Shown one piece after another: positions 61,408 through 64,000 of a stretch of DNA of 64,000 nt. The notes under the pieces were generated by a model. It ran no database searches. It was not told the origin of the DNA and saw only the letters and a program-made list of their open reading frames with translations. The translations under genes and the position numbers were made by a program. The stretch covers positions 11,519,500-11,583,499 of the forward strand of contig NC_081141.1 of the NCBI RefSeq assembly GCF_958295425.1, read 5' to 3'. The stretch is from Solea solea. Taxonomy: Eukaryota; Chordata; Actinopteri; Pleuronectiformes; Soleidae. The first letter of the stretch is position 1. Each line of letters opens with the position of its first letter.

Positions 61408-64000
61408 AAAACTGTATATAGTGAGTGTGTTAAAGACTCCAAACTGTTCAACACCATAGCATATTAGTGATATCATGCCCTCTTCAACTCAATCAGACAT
61501 GATACAGACTGTGCTGATGACTTTGTTAAGTGCAACACTGGCGACAGCCGTCTGTGTTTGTTGAGAGAAAAGTGCTAGATCTGTCACGAGGTGATTTTTT
61601 AAAAAAAGAAAACAACTGTCAGTACATCATGGATAACACGGACTTGTTTAGCAAAAGGTTAATTGGAAACATTTTTTACACAAAGTTTCACGGCGGTAAA
61701 TGAAATGAAGAAGCACCAATCAGGTCAATCAACACCCGATCTGTTCTCCCTGACTTAGAACACCAAGCATAAAACAATCAAAGCAAAAACCGGAACAACG
61801 GCAATATAAGGCAAAGTCTCTGTGATATGTAAAAACATTAGTAACTGTATGTTGTACTTCCACTGTCAGTCAAACAGGACTGTGTTGACATTGGTTTGTG
61901 TTTGTTTCTGCTTACATGATTATGAATGAAAAAAAAAGCATTCACAACAACTTGTCTCGATTAATTACATCGGCGGCGAACCAGCAGTGCATCTGTTATC
62001 ACAGCAACTAATTATGAGAAATATAGGACACACAAGCCTTGTCTCATTGTCTTTTATATGAGCATTCAATAGGAAATGTAATAAGAGGAACAAGGGCCTT
62101 TCTACATGGAGTTTGCATGTTCTCCAGCTTTCTCCCACAGTCCAAAAACATGCAATTGGACACTGTAAATTGACCCAGGTGTGAGGATGAGAGGGAATGG
62201 TTGTTTGTCTCTGTGTGGCCTTGTGCTCGACTGCGACCTGTGTCACCAGTGGCCCTGTAACCCTCATGTGGAGGATAAAGCAGTAGAGTTTAGTTTTCTC
62301 TTGAATATTAACCAGTATTAATCTCCTCTTGGCCTGTTGCTGTTCTGATAATGTTTAAAAGCCCCACTACTTTTTTACATTTATATAAGTGTTATGACTG
62401 TTGTAGCTGCAAGATTTGTGTGCACATTTGAAGACAGAAACATTTGAACATCTAGTTGTGTTTGCCAGCTGTGAGCTCTTACCTTCAGGTAGCATTGGTA
62501 CGTGTTAAAGACGACAGCCTTTTCTCGGTTATAAATCCTCTGCATATCTAATGTCAGTTTGCCGATGGCTGGCTGGAAGTAAGTTTGCTCTGCGTCTGCC
62601 AGCAAGCAAACACCTTTCCCTACGGCATGCTGAGACACAAAACATCTGATTCATTTGTATAATAACACCTAGCAGTGCTCACAACATTGTTTAATTAATG
62701 GTAGAATTCAACATATGCAATTTTTTTTTGTTTACAAGACAAATACAGGCTGAGGAACCATTCAGATGCAGTGCTGTACGGATCTCCTGCTGAGGCTGGC
62801 TACTGCTGGCTGGAGGCTCCTTGGCTACACACCTGCAACTTATCATCTTAAAACCATACCAGCACTCCTTTGTTTGATGACCACATGCCTCCAGAGCTTC
62901 TGCACCAGTGCCACGCCATCGACAAAGTCTGAATTTGAATAAATCTTACTGAACCATTTCACTGTCACGGTGTCCTCTTCAGGCTTACAAGCCACTCACT
63001 TTTTTTTGGGGGGGTGGGGCTGCAACAATTCATCTGTTAATTATTCATCAATTACTAAATAAAATGTCAACTATTTTGAAAATAGATGAATCACTTATAC
63101 TGGGTTAAAACATTGAGCCTATTTCGTAAAGATAGATATGTTGTGGTTTATTGCGTCTATACGACAGTAAACAAAACAAAATATTCGAGAACACTGTCTT
63201 TTTGACATTTCAGCAACATAGTTTTTCACACGTTTATGATGCTTTTTGTGCCAAACTACATACATATTAATTAGACAGTTTGAATGAACTCACTCACTTT
63301 TTCGCTGTGTGCGCTGAATGAGGCCAGAAAAACAAGTGTGTCACAACAAACCAGTACAAAACTGCTCTTCCTCTCATTTGTAAGCTCTTATTACATGTCT
63401 CCATTAAAAATAATGCTCAGGCAAAAGGTGTTGCATCTGAATGGCCCCTATTTGTTTTCTGCAGATAGAAAATGTCACATTAGTATGTATATTAGCATAC
63501 AGCAATTTTTCTTTTTACCTTAGCTAAGATGTCCATCCGCTGCACCGTCCTCTTCAACTGTTCCTCCTCCTCTGTGGTGAAATTCTGCAGCAAAGGCTCC
63601 AGCATCCTTAGCTGAGTGAGCAACCAGGAGGAATACACACCATGAGACACCAATGATCCAAAAATCACACAGCATGAAACCTATTAATATATCTTTACTT
63701 GTCTGTAATCTTGGGTCAACAGACGTGTAATTAACACAGGCCTTGTGTTAAACCCAGCACTGTTATTAGCCAATATCTACCATTACTTAGCATCACTGTT
63801 ATCCATCATTGGGAAATGAGGTGCTGCTGAATCCTCACATCTCCCACCTGCTTTTTCACTGCATAATGTTGTCCTTTCCACTGTGTTTAATTCATAGTGG
63901 ATCTATATGGGTCTATTGTTAACTTCAGCTCAGTTGTTTCCACTTAAATCAGTGTGTAATGTGACTGACCTTTAGATTTGGAACAACCAGGAGGTCCGGC
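58304..64000 (-). CDS. prodh: Proline dehydrogenase 1, mitochondrial (C-terminal part, 7 coding exons)
   Basis: The product oxidises L-proline to pyrroline-5-carboxylate with FAD and passes electrons to the respiratory chain at the mitochondrial inner membrane. The exons join to 274 residues with no break: 63970-64000, 63519-63611, 62483-62629, 61157-61332, 59910-60008, 59714-59802, 58304-58494. Visible motifs in order: [13 protein letters not shown] (the proline-pocket Asp of the PutA barrel, Asp370 in E. coli PutA), KLVRGAY (FAD-contacting basic residues and Tyr), [22 protein letters not shown], and KYVPYG followed by PYLSRR (pocket Tyr and the carboxylate-binding Arg pair). The IGYEDPINP wording fits PRODH rather than hydroxyproline dehydrogenase PRODH2. 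The N-terminal half, including the transit peptide, lies beyond 64000. Fish have two copies (a and b) and I cannot tell which this is. Introns hold repeats but no damage to the frame. Confidence 0.95.
59667..59701 (-). repeat. (CA)n repeat just inside a prodh intron
   Basis: On the gene strand this is a CA run with one atg interruption, beginning about 12 bases after the 5' splice site of the exon 59714-59802. CA-rich sites bind hnRNP L, which is known to alter use of nearby splice donors in mammals. An effect here is inference. Confidence 0.9.
59714..59802 (-). CDS. prodh: prodh coding exon, MNELGL...CDQISFPL segment
   Basis: The acceptor is atatag (AG at 59804-59803). The first base completes an Arg codon (AG|A). 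The exon then encodes 29 residues from [15 protein letters not shown] to [12 protein letters not shown], and ends with one base of a Gly codon. The donor is GTAAGA at 59713. The LLGM-x-D block is a strand and loop of the barrel conserved across proline dehydrogenases. A CA-rich repeat begins about 12 bases into the following intron. Confidence 0.95.
59910..60008 (-). CDS. prodh: prodh coding exon, CLDYVLDE...TVKHTLR segment
   Basis: Acceptor AG at 60010-60009 (gtgtaag) and donor GTACCA at 59909. It encodes 32 full codons including [12 protein letters not shown], a conserved barrel strand in which Ala-Ser-His-Asn matches the Ala-Thr-His-Asn of bacterial enzymes. Both flanking introns split Arg codons, after the second base upstream and again at the 3' side. 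Confidence 0.95.
60072..60255 (-). mobile_element. Diverged copy of a common fish interspersed repeat (ctgcaac/attaatcgatta type)
   Basis: Words such as aactattttgataaccgatc, gtggaccaaacaac and gacatattaattgatcatta, ending ttagttgtagttgca, match the wording of the same repeat type as the 48-bp MITE at 34.68 kb. It lies in the prodh intron between 60009 and 61156. Boundaries are approximate. Confidence 0.5.
61157..61332 (-). CDS. prodh: prodh coding exon with KLVRGAY FAD-binding motif
   Basis: Acceptor AG at 61334-61333 (gtttcacag) and donor GTAGGA at 61156. It encodes [20 protein letters not shown], then [20 protein letters not shown] and [18 protein letters not shown], ending with two bases of an Arg codon. 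KLVRGAY (about 61266-61246) aligns with Arg431, Lys434 and Tyr437 of E. coli PutA, which surround the flavin. The [11 protein letters not shown] segment is characteristic of animal PRODH. Confidence 0.95.
61374..61405. repeat. (TA)16 microsatellite in a prodh intron
   Basis: It lies about 40-70 bases upstream of the acceptor of exon 61157-61332 on the gene strand, just beyond the likely branch-point region (candidate tttgacc, about 61351-61357). Confidence 0.9.
62086..62289 (+). mobile_element. tRNA-derived teleost SINE in a prodh intron, antisense
   Basis: It shares the body wording of the 31.7 and 42.6 kb copies (ggaacaagggcctttctaca, tggagtttgcatgttctcc, ggataaagcagtagag) and keeps the cccacagtccaaaaacatgc block missing from the 31.7 kb copy. 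The tRNA-like head is absent and a short internal deletion follows gttctcc. It is in opposite orientation to prodh. Confidence 0.75.
62483..62629 (-). CDS. prodh: prodh coding exon with catalytic-pocket Asp
   Basis: Acceptor AG at 62631-62630 (tgtctcag) and donor GTAAGA at 62482. The exon is exactly 49 codons, phase 0 at both ends. It encodes [20 protein letters not shown], then a helix and [13 protein letters not shown]. The ADAEQTY motif carries the substrate-pocket Asp and follows a hydrophobic barrel strand. NTYQCYLK is another conserved strand. Confidence 0.95.
63013..63275 (+). mobile_element. Diverged copy of the ctgcaac-type fish interspersed repeat
   Basis: It starts ggggctgcaacaattcatct and continues with tgtcaactattttgaaaata. 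Later come cgacagtaaacaaaacaaaa, tttttgacatttcagcaaca and a ccaaactacatacatattaa end, the order of a longer relative of the 48-bp MITE. It lies in the prodh intron between 62630 and 63518. Confidence 0.5.
63519..63611 (-). CDS. prodh: prodh coding exon, acidic helix before the barrel
   Basis: Acceptor AG at 63613-63612 (ctcactcag) and donor GTAAAA at 63518. It is 31 codons, phase 0 at both ends: [10 protein letters not shown], then TTEEEEQL and [12 protein letters not shown]. The Glu-rich helix is a variable insert of eukaryotic [16 protein letters not shown] leads into the conserved barrel. It is too short to be found as a simple open frame but is fixed by both splice sites and frame. Confidence 0.9.
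63970..64000 (-). CDS. prodh: prodh coding exon, cut by window edge
   Basis: The exon end is set by a donor GTCAGT at 63969. The readable codons are [10 protein letters not shown] in phase 0 to the next exon, with one extra base from a codon that continues outside. The rest of the exon lies beyond 64000. It is supported mainly by frame and splice consensus, since ten residues alone are weak homology. Confidence 0.75.

Noticed and set aside
1..64000. CRISPR array, bacterial defence system, prophage or operon
   Set aside because: There are no regularly spaced direct repeats, no long dense reading frames and no ribosome-binding patterns. The DNA is vertebrate.

Overview
This window looks like nuclear DNA from a teleost fish. 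The evidence is a split vertebrate proline dehydrogenase gene with GT-AG introns, several tRNA-derived SINEs of a type common in fish, a Penelope-like GIY-YIG endonuclease fragment, a decayed L2-type LINE, hAT-type elements of the Tol2-like 'acttaagtac' kind, and many (CA)n, (AT)n and (ATT)n microsatellites. There are no prokaryotic operons, CRISPR arrays or phage genes.

The only protein gene I can support is at the right end on the minus strand. It is the C-terminal part of prodh (mitochondrial proline dehydrogenase 1), spread over seven coding exons: 63970-64000 (cut by the window edge), 63519-63611, 62483-62629, 61157-61332, 59910-60008, 59714-59802 and 58304-58494. They join in frame into 274 residues, and every intron complete in the window has GT and AG ends. 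The stop codon is at 58304-58306 and the first AATAAA downstream is at 57916-57921. The flavin- and proline-binding motifs are intact. Whether this is the prodha or prodhb copy cannot be told from here.

The other 58 kb (1 to about 57.9 kb) holds no gene I recognise. It is AT-rich intergenic sequence, or a very long intron of an unseen gene, seeded with old transposon remnants. From left to right these are: a pair of exon-like non-coding segments with good splice sites (3.4-4.7 kb); a V-SINE/L2-tail-like retroposon (8.7 kb); a stop-interrupted coding exon of transposon type (16.4 kb); a perfect 25-bp hairpin beside a Penelope-like endonuclease remnant (17.3-18.1 kb); an L2-type LINE with a destroyed polymerase site (28.5-30.1 kb); a SINE with 9-bp target duplications (31.7 kb); a hAT element (32.2-33.0 kb); a 66-bp tandem duplication and an inverted repeat (34.2-34.4 kb); a 48-bp hAT-like MITE with 8-bp target duplications (34.68 kb); SINEs at 35.3 and 41.9-42.7 kb, the latter split by another transposon; and a TTAA-bounded MITE (46.65-46.89 kb). 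Three more repeat copies and two microsatellites lie inside prodh introns, one microsatellite very close to a 5' splice site.

I found no convincing previously undescribed system. The observations most worth checking are the exon-like pair at 3.4-4.7 kb, the perfect hairpin beside the Penelope remnant, the CA repeat next to a prodh splice donor, and the nested or precisely bounded small transposons.
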